A DNA stretch of 64,000 nucleotides from Proales similis (GCA_019059635.1 JAGVRJ010000007.1:1736001-1800000); one strand, 5' to 3'. Positions 34,076 through 46,044 are shown, counted from the first letter of the stretch. The notes: generated by a model from the sequence alone, not told the origin. Translations and numbers: made by a program.

Positions 34076-34791
34076 TCTTCTATCGCATAGCACTAGAGCA
34101 AGACGAACGCGTACAATGAGACCGAGTGTGCCGGTCGAATATATATAAATTCATACGCACATACGTATATTTAATGAGGTGGACCCGCTGACCCACATAT
34201 ATATATATCGGAAGGCTAATCTGGGCATGGCGTATGAATAAATGAGCTCGATTTATAATAATTGAGCTGCGTCTGGATGACAAGTCAAAGAGCTCTGTGC
34301 TGAAACAAAAAGTTCGCCTCTGCGCAACCTATTTGATCCAAATTTAACCTTTGTCCAGTGCAAGCGTGCCAATCATGGCCTCTCTAATCAAAATAGGCCG
34401 AATTCCGCACAGCCGACTCTAACGAGCTGAGGGTTTAGGGTTTTTTAGGGAGCCAGCAACCTCGCTTTCAATGTTGCTCATCCGCCTAATCGATCGTCGT
34501 TGTGTTCGTGTCCATTTAGCTCAATCGTCTTTATTTCCTTCCAAGTGAACTAGCCTCAAATAGGCCACTACGAGATCAAGGTCGAACGAGCTCTTCGTTC
34601 ACGTCAAGAGCCTTGAAAACCGATTTATCCTAGCGGTCTTAGATAAACAATAACGTTGGCCAAACCGACCGATCGCTCGATTCTGTTCTCAATTAAAATA
34701 GGAGAAGAAGCAGAAGAGGACTTTGTTTTGGTCGCAAATTGTTTCATTTATGGCACACAACACATTCTACAGGCAAGAAATTGACATTGAA

Positions 34792-35783
34792 CTAAAACCG
34801 CCTTTGAAGGGTAAAGTCATTCGACTTGTCCATGACTGCCTCGAGACGTCGACGCTCGATCGGCGTTAGATCTTCGTCGATCTCTTTCTTGGCCTGTTTG
34901 AGTGGGGCCAGGAACGCCTCGAGTCGTACGCCGTCAAGCGCGGTCGGCTGCGATTCGACCAGTACTTCTAGCTCGTCTGCTTTCAAATTCCTGTAGCGAA
35001 GATTCATCACTCGGATTCTGAGTTTAAACTTCAATTTGATTGAATTTTTCGCCACAAGAGTCGTTTCTACTAACCGGTTGTTTGCTTCGGCTGCCTTCAA
35101 CTGTCCGACTAGACGATCGTGTCGGTCTTTTTCGAACCTGATCAGCTCTTCGGTTTGCTCGAGCGTCAGCTTTTTGTTGCGTCGGCTGGCCGACGAAGCG
35201 ATCGATTGATTAGCGCTCATGTAGTTTTTCACCGTTAATTCTCGTTCGAGCAGCTTCTGTCTGTTTAGCTCTTTGATTCGTCTCTGTGCGTTGGCTTGCG
35301 CCTCGCTCACCTTACTCGACGGAGTCTTGCTCTGAAGCAAATTGAAAACAATATGGGTCCGATTGAACTCGAATTGAAAGAAAAAAAAAGTCAACAATTC
35401 TTCACTTACGTATAAGTGTTTGCTCTTTAAAATCACCGGCACACCGATAAGCTCTTGCTCATCGACGTTCTTGGCAATGCGAACTCGCTTGCGATTCTGT
35501 TTACTCTACACAAAACTTGATTAGTTTAATTCTCGAACAATAAAGGCGACGAGTCAGAAACAATGGATAAATAAGGTCTCTCGTCACTTGGCTCGTTAGC
35601 GCATGCAAACAAGAAACACGCGAGCGAGTGAAATAAAAGAAAGCAGCAGCCGTAGCTCGTCGTCCTCACAAGAAGAAGGTAGCAAGTGAATGCCAGAGCC
35701 GCCGCGACGGGCCTTCAATGAAAAGAGTTGAGCAAATAAAAAGTGCAATTTACACTCACCATATCCGTCGAGTCTTTCATCAT
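34792..35783 (-). CDS. Basic coiled-coil protein, unrecognised
   Basis: A spliced gene. The first exon reads MMKDSTDM from the ATG pair at 35781-35783. Next comes SKQNRKRVRIAKNVDEQELI, then an exon with a long charged helix (VSEAQANAQRRIKELNRQKL, TLEQTEELIRFEKDRHDRLV), and a last exon NLKADELEVLVESQPTALDG ending FTLQRRF. There is no membrane segment or enzyme motif. The conserved-looking C-terminus (LTPIERRRLEAVMDKSNDF) suggests a real family, but I cannot name it. Intron edges between 34990 and 35100 are approximate. Confidence 0.6.
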
Positions 35784-36825
35784 CGTTCTCGAGTGTGTGT
35801 TGCTATCGATTAAGCCAAGAGGAATTAATGAACGCTATTTGCCCAGCAGCGATTCTAAACGCAAACTTTGAGTTCAATTTAGTGAAAAAAGGCCCAAGTG
35901 GCGTCGACATCGGCCGGTCGCCACTTGCAAAAGTTTTAATCTCGTTGATTGCTTGCTATTCACTGTTCTTGTTTACTTGCTTGAACACACACACACACAC
36001 GCACAAAGAAGTCAAATTAGCCTTTTCTTTAAATTTGCATGTTGAATGCCGATTAAGGCGTCATTATGAACAATTCACAAACTAGCCGGCTTGAATGACA
36101 TAAACTCCATGGTGATGAGGCGCTTGAACGAGCATTCACGCTCCGTTAAAATGTTGCGCATAAAAACACCATAAATTAACACCCATTGAGTTAGAGTACG
36201 ACGATTGGCATCAAAGTGTCTTTGTTTGCCAAATCGCAGCTCGGCATTATCCAGCAATTAGGACCAGACGAGTATTAGCCGAAGCGAGCCAGTGTCTAAA
36301 TAGATGTCTAACGAGGCGTCAGAAAATGATGAAGCACAAGAAGAAGAAGCGGGATGATTAAATCTTATTAAATATTTAATCGGCTCGCTCTATCTGTATA
36401 TTACATTGATGCATGAATTAAATATTAATTAGATAATTGCATGGGTAAACCGATGACGAGTTCAATAAGCGAGCGAGGAAGTGCGTCGATTGATTTTGAT
36501 TACTCTTTCCTCTTAAAAAAAAAGCGACTAGAGAGGGATAAAGCGACAGAGAGAGAGAGAGAGAGAGAGGGAGAGGCCGACGAAAAGAGATAGATGAGGA
36601 CGCGATTCGACTATGAGCTGACAAAACATTAATTACGAAAGAGGCAAAGATGAAGCGGAAGCAAACGCGCTGCTGTTAGCTCTAGCCCTTGCACTTAATT
36701 TCAAACGCTCCGACACAAAAGTGGAGAGGAAAAATTCACAATATCTGCCATTGACGAGCATCAATCGATGAGTTGATGTGACAATTTGAGGCCATACCGA
36801 GTTGCTCGATATAAATCAAGTCCAA
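35784..36825. other. Intergenic, no gene seen
   Basis: About 1 kb between divergent genes. It holds a short CA run (35987-36001) and a GA run (36548-36569). Nothing else recognised. Confidence 0.55.
36548..36569. repeat. (GA)n microsatellite
   Basis: About 22 bases of GA repeat in the gap before the LRR gene. Confidence 0.85.
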
Positions 36826-38796
36826 ATGCAGACACTGGTGTTTTGCGTATTGATTCTACATTTCACATTGCAATTGAGCGCCACAGTGGACGGAAACTCG
36901 CTCGGCAAAGAGGACTGCATCGCAAAAGACAAGTGTGAATGCCGAGTGGATAGTAGAGCGCGACTTGTCAAGAGCTTGTTGGGCAAAAATCTCAACGAAC
37001 CCAACTATCGAGTGCTAGATCGAATACTTGACTCTGGCCAGAGGTGCGAAAAGATTCAGCCGAATGAGACTTACTTGCTGATCTGCACGAACCTTTCGCT
37101 CACTGCCATTCCGAGCTTTAAAATACTCGGCTATTCAGTTCAAGAGCCGATCGACTGTCTCAACATCAGCCACAATAGAGTGAACATGGTCGACGAGAGC
37201 GAGTTCTACGGCCTCGTCATAAACTGCATAGACCTCAGCTACAACGCGCTTACGGAGGTGTCGCGCACAGCCTTCAACGGCCTGCTCACCACTCTGTCCA
37301 TTCTGAAGCTCGACCACAACCGCTTGAACTCGGCCACTTCGTTTCCGCTCTACTTTGCCTCCAAGCTCTACAAGCTCGAATCGCTCTTCTTGTCATCCAA
37401 TCGCTTCGAGCAAGTGATAAACAACTCGTTTCACGGCGTCTACTCGGCCAATCTCAAGCTGCTCGATTTGAGTCAGAATCAAATAAAATGCATTGAAGAC
37501 GAAGCGTTCAGCCTCTTGTCGTCTGTTGTCTACTTGAATCTATGCCAGAACCAAATCGGCTCCGACAAGGTCAACAGAGTCAAGTGTCCAGTCAGTCTTC
37601 GATTCCTGAAGCATTTGCCATCGCTCGAAAATCTTCAGCTCTGCTCCAATCAGATCGAGAGCATTTTGGATGGCCGCTCCAACTTTGCATCCAACTCTCG
37701 CCTCAAGCTGATAAATTTGAACTCAAATCGACTGAAAAACTTGTTCGGCTTGTTTTGTCCGGTGAGCCAAGAGAAGCAGCAGGCCTATGACAGCTACCTG
37801 GGCGGCTTGCTTGTACTCGAGCTCGGTCACAATTCAATCGAACAGTTGACAAGATTCGATCTGAACTGTCTGAGTAATCTACGCGAACTACACCTGCACA
37901 GCAATCAGCTCTCTTTTGTCGATGCCAATTCGTTCTCGGGCCTCGTCAATCTAAGGCTGCTACGTTTAGATGACAACAAACGCCTCGTGCCCTATCCGGA
38001 CATGTTCTTAGGAGTGGGCGCGTCACTCGAGTACCTGAGCTTCAATTTCGACCAGTCAAACGATCAAAAGTTTAATCTGGAGAACGCAGCCCAGCTGATT
38101 CTGAGCAAGAATAAACTGCTCGCGCTGAAAGTGCTCGATTTAAGCGGCAGCGACTTTAAACACGCAACCATCAACCTGGCCGATTTGATATTCACATCTA
38201 AAGCGACAAAGCTCGAACGAATCGTTTGCCTTGACTGCTCTATAAAGCACCTTGAGCTGAAATACCAGACAAGCCGCATGATCGAACATGAGATATCGAC
38301 CGAGCCACAGCCCGATCGACGAGCAGCAGTCGACGAGCTCATGCAGCTCTATTTGAACACTGGCTGTAAACGCCGCTCCAAAATCCTGATCGACTTGAAC
38401 AAGAATTATGTGGACAGCTGTGGCGAAACGTTCATGCCCAAAGAGACGTTCAACAGCCAATACGAGGCCGAGCAGGATGAAGAGCAGGAATGTGCAAGCT
38501 TGGAGCTCAGCGCTGTCAAGCTGCTGAGTCAATTCATTCAAATTCAAAACTACTTTTGCTATTCGGACGGCGAGTTTTTCAACTGGTTCAACTACACCTC
38601 GAACATTCTGAATGAGACGAGCGCGTGCCGAAGCATCGATGGCCTCAAGTGTCCACCGCAAGTCAAATTTTCAATTCCATTTGTTCACAGTGGCCATGGC
38701 GTTCTTTCTAACCCGAACAGATGCCTGCAACGATCGATTGGCTTTCAACTAATTCTCATATTTATTTTGCTCGTGTTAGTCGACAATTTGCAGTGA
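36826..38796 (+). CDS. Secreted or membrane-anchored leucine-rich-repeat protein
   Basis: An intronless frame of about 656 residues. The ATG at 36826 starts a clean signal peptide (MQTLVFCVLILHFTLQLSA). A cysteine-containing cap is followed by about a dozen LRRs, for example LDLSQNQIKCIEDEAFSLLS, NLRELHLHSNQLSFVDANSF and LVNLRLLRLDDNKRLVPYP. A cysteine-bearing C-terminal region follows. The protein ends in a hydrophobic segment (SIGFQLILIFILLVLVDNLQ) with no cytosolic tail, which fits a GPI-anchor signal better than a membrane helix. Chaoptin/connectin-type cell-surface adhesion proteins have this plan. The stop is 42 bases from the 3' end of the convergent PARG gene. Confidence 0.82.
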   Translation: MQTLVFCVLILHFTLQLSATVDGNSLGKEDCIAKDKCECRVDSRARLVKSLLGKNLNEPNYRVLDRILDSGQRCEKIQPNETYLLICTNLSLTAIPSFKILGYSVQEPIDCLNISHNRVNMVDESEFYGLVINCIDLSYNALTEVSRTAFNGLLTTLSILKLDHNRLNSATSFPLYFASKLYKLESLFLSSNRFEQVINNSFHGVYSANLKLLDLSQNQIKCIEDEAFSLLSSVVYLNLCQNQIGSDKVNRVKCPVSLRFLKHLPSLENLQLCSNQIESILDGRSNFASNSRLKLINLNSNRLKNLFGLFCPVSQEKQQAYDSYLGGLLVLELGHNSIEQLTRFDLNCLSNLRELHLHSNQLSFVDANSFSGLVNLRLLRLDDNKRLVPYPDMFLGVGASLEYLSFNFDQSNDQKFNLENAAQLILSKNKLLALKVLDLSGSDFKHATINLADLIFTSKATKLERIVCLDCSIKHLELKYQTSRMIEHEISTEPQPDRRAAVDELMQLYLNTGCKRRSKILIDLNKNYVDSCGETFMPKETFNSQYEAEQDEEQECASLELSAVKLLSQFIQIQNYFCYSDGEFFNWFNYTSNILNETSACRSIDGLKCPPQVKFSIPFVHSGHGVLSNPNRCLQRSIGFQLILIFILLVLVDNLQ

Positions 38797-38838
38797 CATG
38801 TATGAAAGCGCAGAACAAACGAATAAACAACTTGAAAC

Positions 38839-41130
38839 TCAGCTAAATTTCGTTTTTAAAAACTCGTTCAAATCGAACTGTCGCAAATGTTTCGCACTGA
38901 GGCCTTGGATCTCTTGATTATATTCCACGAGAAGCTTGAAAGCATCTCCGACGCGAAGCGAGTTTGCATTCAGAAGCTGGCAAATCTTCTCCAACGCTTT
39001 GGTGGTGTCTTGGTCGTAAAACGTAAAGTAGACCAAGTCGCGTTCAAGCTCAGACGCGCTCATCAATTGAATGATGACTTGAAGAGTTGAGAGCCAAAAT
39101 CAGTCAACAGTTGAGGCTCTGTGAAGACGGCAACTTACATTTTAGCTGAACGTTGCCATTGAATGCGCCGCATCCCCAGTTGCCCGTCGCAATCGGAGGT
39201 AAGCGAGAAAAGCGAAACTCTTGCGGATTCTTAAATCCGACAAAGCTTTTCACTAGCTCTCGCTCAATCTTCTCTTGTTGGTATTGAACCGTTTTGGCAG
39301 TGAACCTGTACGCATCGATTGCGACCACGTCCGTGAGAAGGCGTCCGCATTTGTCTCTAGATTTACGGTCTTGCATTGAGCACGAAGGGAGTCTGAGCCT
39401 GGCCAAGACACAAACCTGGGCGTCGGATCCTGATAATCAGCAGCCCATTTGAACGTGTCGGCATAGCCTGTGTAAGAACTGAATCGCTCTGCTCCGCGAA
39501 TGTAAACGCTCTCGTTCGGGCCCATCACTTGGGTGAAGAGCATTGAGACCATGAGCTCAGGGCAGATGACAAAACGGATCTCCTCTTGCACACATCCACT
39601 GTTGAGCACTCCGCCGCCCAAGAACTTGTTGGCAAAGTCGATCTGAGCAAGCATTGCACAGGCGAACGATTGAAAGCAAAGAGCTGAGCAGTCGAACCTG
39701 AACGGCGCCGGCACAGTCCTCTATTGTGCCGCTTTGTCTGATCACCACTTGCCGCAACGGTTTTACTGATTTGCGCCAATCAGGCGCACAGCCCGTCGCC
39801 AAGCAGTTGCGGGAAAAAGTCAAAACACCGTCGGGCACTTGGAAAAGCACTTTTAATAAGTTCTGGCCGTTTTAAATGTTGCCCAACTGGAACCGACTTT
39901 TTTCGGTGACGCGTTTGAAATAATGAAGAATGCACTTGATCTTCTCCACTACTCTTCGCTTGGACGCCGAGTAAAGCCTTCAATCTGTTTAAAGAGTCGA
40001 AGAGAAGAGATTCTTCACTTGGCACAGTTTTACCCCGAAAAGTTGATAAACGGCATTTTCGAGTCTGTGTTGCGCGGAGGAAATGTGCAAAAAAACGAGT
40101 TGGCCAGGATGCAGGCGCACTGTTCTTGAGTCAGACTTATCGAATGAGCCTTTCCTTGACGTCCAGATCATTTGACCAGGCGTGCAACTATCACAGCGGA
40201 GGTCAGTGGTGATTTACCCGTTTGCAAGACGGGTATTGCCTTGCGAATTCTGTTCGGAAGCTCTAGCGCCAGTCGAGCTATGTTTGGCACAATTTCGGTC
40301 AGAAAGAACTCTCCTTCTTCGCCGCTTAGCTCCTTTGTTTAAGAGAGAATTTAGGCGAGCAGGCTGAGAGAGTTGTTTGACCAATCGTTTGACCCACCTC
40401 ATCGAGTACGTACAAAAGCGAGCTGACATCATTGCGTATATTGCCTATCTGCCTGATCGCGTTCTACTTCCCGTTGGTTAATGCCAAATCAGCCGCTTTT
40501 ATACAATTAAAATACTTCAATGTGCTCGGATCTGGGATCCTGGGGTAATTTGGTGATCAAAAGATTCAAACATCGACTTATCTCGACCCATTTGGCCTTA
40601 TTGAAGACTTGATAAAGAGCATTGTGCTGCCAGAAGGCCTCTGCCACACTTACATTTCCCTCCTTGTCTATGTTGTGCTTCGAGTGAGGCATCTTGACAA
40701 AGTCTTCGTTCCAGACGTCCTCGACTGGTGTATTGCTATTCACTTGCGCTTTGCCATCACACTTTTGCAGCTCTTTTTAAGCCATCTTGGACAAAACGAT
40801 CTTGCGTCATGATTACCAGCTCGAACAGAATTGTGTGATTTTCTGTTGGCAACAGGTCGTCAGCTGTGCTCTGGTCGTGATCAAAGCTCGAGCAGAGTCC
40901 GTTCTATTCAGTCGAAGGATTAAAACTTTTGAGCCATCTTGTTTTTTTGGCAAAATTGATTCGGCCAACCTCGGTGAGTTTGAACATCTCGAGCGAATCT
41001 TGGCGCTGAATTCAGCAATCAAGTCTTTTTGCGTCTTGTCACGACTTGGCTTACCATTTAAGCGTTTCTCGTCCAATTCGTCTTGCTGATCCATTCTAGC
41101 TCTTTTGGGCGCCCTGGCTGAATTGGACAT
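38839..41130 (-). CDS. PARG: Poly(ADP-ribose) glycohydrolase
   Basis: A gene of about ten exons with very short introns. From the N-terminus: a short basic leader ([20 protein letters not shown]), [18 protein letters not shown], then [40 protein letters not shown] and [19 protein letters not shown]. Next comes the macrodomain-like catalytic core: [30 protein letters not shown] followed by the catalytic EE pair in [26 protein letters not shown] and [18 protein letters not shown]. The C-terminus holds VVAIDAYRF and [24 protein letters not shown] degrades poly(ADP-ribose) chains after DNA damage. The large regulatory N-terminus of vertebrate PARG is reduced to roughly 120 residues. Individual exon edges were read by eye. 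Confidence 0.92.
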
Positions 41131-41362
41131 AATCAGGGCGTTACACGCTTTTTAAAAAATCCGATTTAAAAAAGTCGCAGGGCTTCGAGAGCTGATTATT
41201 TCACATAATGGCCATGATTTAAGCAGCAAAATATTAAAAACATTTTAATAGATTGACAAAGACCGATTTCGTGACTACTTGAGCGCATCACTTGTTACTA
41301 TGACAACTTGAGGCAACTTTTGCTGGACTTGGTCCTTTTTCACGCACACAAAGGGTCTAGAA
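41131..41362. promoter_or_regulatory. Probable bidirectional promoter
   Basis: PARG (-) and the unknown gene (+) start head to head only 232 bases apart, so both promoters must share this stretch. The inference is from spacing; I saw no clear TATA box placed for either gene. Confidence 0.4.
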
Positions 41363-42163
41363 ATGTCGGCCGGCTTTGTTTCACATGTCGACTCAATTGA
41401 GGCCGAAAGTCTTAAAACTGAACTTGAGGCTGACTCGATCAGTGAAAATATAAACTCAACGAGCAATCAAACCCGAGTCGCATCTACTCAACACACAAGC
41501 AGGCATTACGATGAGTCTTTTGTGTCTGATTCGAACTTGTCAAGGCGATCGCGGTCAGTTCGTCGCGCAAAAGAGAGAATCTATTCAACAAGCTTTGCAT
41601 CGCTTGACAGCACTGTGTCTGGACCAAGTCGACAAAATAGACACAAATCGTTGCATTCTACTTGGCGCACAAGCTATGACTCGGATCAAGAGAGCGAAAT
41701 GAAAACAAGTCAGAACTGTCAAGTACCCGAATGTCTCAGAGATAAACGCATCGATCCTCATCGACTTGAGCGGATTGCACAAAAGAAACACGAGAGCCAG
41801 ACAAGCTCAAGTAGACCGGCGCTGACGGCTGATGCTTGTTTTGTAAATCGGCTTCGAGTGGCAAATCAAGTCAGCCAGCTAAAGAGAGAGCAAGAGCGTC
41901 GGATAGAGAAGGAGTTCGGCGAAGACTTTAGACGAGAAGATGCTCAAGAGCTGCGTCAACTCGCCGAGCGAATTTGGATCAAAAAGAAAATTGACCGAGT
42001 GAGGTCGAAAATGGTCGACTATGCGTATGAGCGCCACCGGGCCAAGTACTGTGACTGGATCGTTCTGGTCGGAGAGCTGGCACGTGACTTGCCCAAGCCA
42101 AGCGAGCCGGCCGAGCTCATCTGGAGTAAGCTGCTGCGGCCTTTGCACCAACGGCCTCATTGA
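41363..42163 (+). CDS. Charged protein of unknown function
   Basis: An intronless frame of 266 residues starting at an ATG. The N-terminal half is serine- and arginine-rich and looks disordered (SNLSRRSRSVRRAKERIYST). The C-terminal 110 residues are helical and more ordered (VNRLRVANQVSQLKREQERR, MVDYAYERHRAKYCDWIVLV). There is no signal peptide or catalytic motif. I do not recognise it. A head-to-head arrangement with PARG and a close same-strand TOE1 downstream support it as a real transcription unit, as does codon use like its neighbours. Confidence 0.55.
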   Translation: MSAGFVSHVDSIEAESLKTELEADSISENINSTSNQTRVASTQHTSRHYDESFVSDSNLSRRSRSVRRAKERIYSTSFASLDSTVSGPSRQNRHKSLHSTWRTSYDSDQESEMKTSQNCQVPECLRDKRIDPHRLERIAQKKHESQTSSSRPALTADACFVNRLRVANQVSQLKREQERRIEKEFGEDFRREDAQELRQLAERIWIKKKIDRVRSKMVDYAYERHRAKYCDWIVLVGELARDLPKPSEPAELIWSKLLRPLHQRPH

Positions 42164-42182
42164 AAAGCTTGTTTTGTTTCTG

Positions 42183-42204
42183 CTCTCTCTCTCTCTCTCT
42201 CTCT
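42183..42204. repeat. (CT)n microsatellite
   Basis: About 22 bases of CT repeat between the unknown gene stop (42163) and TOE1 start (42310). Confidence 0.85.
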
Positions 42205-42309
42205 TCCTCTCATTTGCGGTCTGTTTGCTCAACATTCACACGCTCGACGTAAAAAGCAAAGACAGAGAGGGCGAACAAGAAAACAAAAATAAAAGCAATT
42301 GAGCATCGA

Positions 42310-43806
42310 ATGGGTTTGGCGTCGAATTTGCCGGTCGTGACAGTGACGAGCGAAAATTTGAACAAAGAGTGGCCGAATGTACTCAAGGCGTTTGAAACAA
42401 GCAGCTTTGTCTGCATTGATTTGGAAATGAGTGGCTTGGGCAACAGGCGTCTCCTAAGGCACAAGTAAGTCAATAATTTGATAGAATGAGGAAAATTTGC
42501 GAGATCAAAGATCAAAGATCGATTGAAGAGCGTTATGCGAGCATAAGAGATGCCGCGAGCCGTTTTTCTGTTCTCTCGATGGGCATCTCTTTGTTTCAGC
42601 TCAATCAGGTCGACGCCTCAAATTCAATGACATGCCAAACTCAAACCTTCAACTTTCTCACCCGATGCCTCGACCCACACGAAATTGAGCCGCAGACGTG
42701 CCGGTTTCTCGCTCGGCATGGATTCGATTTTAACGCGTGTTTTGCCAAAGGTGTGGCCTACCATAAAGGAAACGACTCGGTAATGCTCTGAAGTGGCGGG
42801 CACTTGTTTGCGAATTGAATTTAAACTCCGCAGACAGTAGATCGAATAGAGCGAGAGCCCATGCGAGAGCTTTTTATCAAAGTAATTGACTCGCGACTGC
42901 CGGTGGTCGTGCACAACGGCCTCATCGATTTGGTGTTCATGTACGAATGCTTCTACGCGCAATCTCCAAAGAGCATGATGCAGTTCATTGCCGACTTGAG
43001 CGAGCTATTCACAGCCGGCCTCTACGACACCAAGTACATTGCCGAGTACCAGCTCGGACTTAATACGTCCTTTCTCGACTATCTCTTCAACGCAGCGTGA
43101 GTAAGCCTACTCGTCAACGGGCGAGTTCATCCAGTTTCTAATGAGCACGCCGTTCAGGCTGATCGAGAACGAGATCGATCGACAAAGAGGCGGAAAACAG
43201 CGTGTCTGGATAGAGATCGAATTTGGCCACGAGAATAAAAGCGAGAAGCTCAATCGGCCAGACGTTTCGTTGGACAAAATTGAGTCGAATCGAAGCATGC
43301 TCGAGCAGTCGATATGCAAACGCTTCGCCTCGTACGGCTATTGCAACCAGGCGGACACGTGCGAAAAAGCGCACGACACTGAGCTGGCGGTGAAGCTCGA
43401 CTTAATTAGGCGCGGAAAACGATCGCGGGGCTCGACCGCAATCGATCCTGTTCACCCGCCGACGGATGAAGAAAGCGAAACCAAATTGGATGAGAAGTTG
43501 GGAGAGACGAGCGTGAGCAGTCACGATTCTGGCCTCGACTCGTTCATGACCGGCTATGTGATGATAAATTTTGTGCGAAAAATATCGCAGATGAAGCTCA
43601 GAGCCGAATTCAAGCAAACAGAGCAGCGCCTAAGCCTTGAACAATTCGAGGGCATCGAACAGTTAAATGCAAACGTTTATTTGGGTGGCAAAGATTATCC
43701 GCTGATGATAAAGAAAAGCTATTTTTCGAAAACGTCAAGTCAACACGAAGAAAAGCGACAACGACGGCAGCGGCTGCGGTTGAGCGAACAATCGAAAAGT
43801 GAATGA
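42310..43806 (+). CDS. TOE1: Target of EGR1 (TOE1), DEDD deadenylase
   Basis: Four exons (42310-42464, 42518-42779, 42834-43096, 43146-43806). The DEDD nuclease core reads SSFVCIDLEMSGLGNRR, SIEERYASIRDAA, RLPVVVHNGLIDLVFMYE and GLYDTKYIAEY, keeping the acidic metal ligands. A CCCH zinc finger follows (SICKRFASYGYCNQ...CEKAHD), then a basic patch and the C-terminal block SGLDSFMTGYVMINF with VYLGGKDYPLMIKKSYFSK. TOE1 trims 3' tails of snRNAs and other small RNAs in Cajal bodies. Order and spacing match the animal protein. The second exon begins after a repeated ATCAAAG, which offers alternative acceptors 7 bases apart. Confidence 0.94.
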
Positions 43807-44284
43807 AACGTCGTGTTTATGTTGCATTGCCTCACAATCAGAATACGAAAATTCTTTCACACATTACTTGGCTCAATTAAATGTCTCTTTCTAAAATTTC
43901 CGACCAGAAACGAGTCGAGTTAGGTTGAATGCATTCGGCTCAAGTGTTGCATGCAGTTCAGTATTGTAAGCAAAGGCATAGATGATTTGATTTCTAATCG
44001 GAGTGTTATTTAGTGTTCAAGTCAGGCAATTGGCTTTGAATGTGAAAAGATGTCGATTAAACACGAAAAACAAAGAAATGAGAAGAAAAGTAGAGGGCGC
44101 GTGCGAATCAGAAATTTGATTGCAGAGAAAGGCCGCTTGAAAGGCGCAAGTTTTCGAGTTTTAGCTTTGCGACGGTTGAAGTGAGTTTTGATCGTCTGTT
44201 TACTGAATGTGTTGAGAATGTTGTGGTATATGTGTAAGCAAGATTGGCTTGTTTTAGTTCGGCCTCTTCATGTTCATGTCAAGT
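43807..44284. other. Intergenic, no gene seen
   Basis: About 480 bases between convergent genes, presumably their 3' UTRs. Confidence 0.5.
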
Positions 44285-45520
44285 CTACTCGGTCTTTTTG
44301 GCCTTCTTCTTGCCGTCCAACTTGGCCTTTTCTTCTTCCTCTTCTTCTTCGACGTCCCGGATGTCGTCCACTTCGTTCAGCTGGCCAGTCGCCACTTTGT
44401 AGAGGAACAGAAGAATAAACTGAAACAATACCAACGCTTAGTTGACGAGCAGAGAGAGAGGGGAGAAGAGATGAACGATTTGCTTACATAAAACCAGTAG
44501 AGGTCAAGGCAGAGGAGAATCCAGAGTAGACTGTTAAAGAAAGCGTAAAGGCCGGCACCTCGATGATAAGCACGATGAGCTGAGACTACTCCTGCCGAGT
44601 AGAGTACTTTGAGTGGGAACCAGTAGAGGCGGAAGAGAAACCAGGCGACGGCGAACGAGGCGAATCCCAGATTGGCGATTAGCTCGTGCACACGATAGAA
44701 TTTGCCGCCGCGTTTCTTCATGTAAACATTGCACTTGGTGAACTCGAGGAATATGTCCGTGACGTCGTGAACAAATATGACTAGGAGACCGATCTTGTGG
44801 TATCTGGTCGCATATGACACAGTGATCAGAGCCAAGGTAAGGAAGTGATGAATGAGCATCACCACAAAGTCTTTTCGGAATGCGTCCATGTACAGAGTGG
44901 CATAGACCGAGTGAAGATAAAAGCCGCATTCAATGAAATAAATAAGTTCGATTTCGGCCGGCACCTTCATTCCCAATGTCCAGTCTATTCAAGTCAGTTA
45001 GGCGAACGCTTTGAATTACGATGCGAAAAAACGAGCTCAATTTACCGTCCCAAATCGTAAAAGGGTCCGTAAAGTAGTTGAACCGACCCGTGAATACGAG
45101 CAGATAAACGCAATAGCTCCAAGTCAGCGAATAGATCAATGTTTTCCACATGCTCTCGGGCAGCTTTTTCTGCGCGTCTTTGCTGTCTATTTTCAGAGAG
45201 GCTATGAACGGCTAAATTAAGAGATGATGGTCAGTCAGAGAGTTGAAAAGCAACTACAAAAATGACTCGCAGTCGGCTACCTTGCATAAAAGATACTCGA
45301 ACGCGTAACGGGCCACTGTGAATATGATTGCAATGTAGAAAATAGGCAGCATTTCGTGCGCCGGAAAGAAATAGTATTTTCTGAAATCGGAGAAGAAACT
45401 CGCCGGGAAGCTGTAGTCGCCCCAGTTCTCCGGCCGGTAGTACCAGGACATGGCGTTGTACATGCCTTGCACCAGGTCCAGGTAGCCTGGGTTGTTTGTG
45501 TAACCGTATAGCTGCACCAT
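44285..45520 (-). CDS. Ceramide synthase (TLC domain)
   Basis: Four or more exons. The ATG at 45520 begins MVQLYGYTNNPGYLDLVQGM; upstream codons in frame lack an ATG. The TLC domain carries the Lag1p signature HHFLTLALITVSYATRYHKI followed by GLLVIFVHDVTDIFLEFTKC, with the paired histidines and aspartates needed for activity. Several membrane helices follow, and the protein ends in an acidic-basic tail (DVEEEEEEEKAKLDGKKKAK). Ceramide synthases acylate sphingoid bases in the ER. No homeobox-like insert is present between the first two membrane segments, unlike many animal paralogues (CERS2-6), so a CERS1-like or nematode-like form is more likely. Confidence 0.9.
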
Positions 45521-45652
45521 TCTATCTATTTGAAAGGAAACCAATGAGAGAATGAAATATAATTTTCTGTACTAAGTGGTTGGTGAATGAATTTGGGGCG
45601 TAGTAGGGCAGCTCTCGTACAGATAAGTTACGCTTCTGATTCAGATATCAAA

Positions 45653-45672
45653 CGATGATGATGATGATGATG
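45653..45672. repeat. (GAT)n trinucleotide repeat
   Basis: About six to seven tandem GAT units upstream of ceramide synthase. Confidence 0.85.
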
Positions 45673-46044
45673 TTGAAAGCATATCTTAAACAGATTACTG
45701 ACTCGCACTAAGCGGCTATCGCTTCATAATAGGTGCGGCCCGGGGAGAAAGAAACGAGGTAGAAAGGATGAGGCACATAGCTCATCTATTATCCAGAACT
45801 ATCATTACATTAATAAATTATTTCGACAAAGAAAAAAGAAATAAAAAGAAAGAAGTTTAAAAAAGGCATGAAAGACGGTGGCTCATGAGGCCAATAGGTT
45901 AAAAGCTTCCAGCTCATGCTTTCAATTTATGCATGCGTCTTCCGATCCCGATCTAATTCGAAAGCCGCGAAAGAGCTCGATCAAGACGAAACTAAATTCT
46001 CTAAACTGCCGCGGCTTATTCATCGAAGCGACAAATCCATAAAT

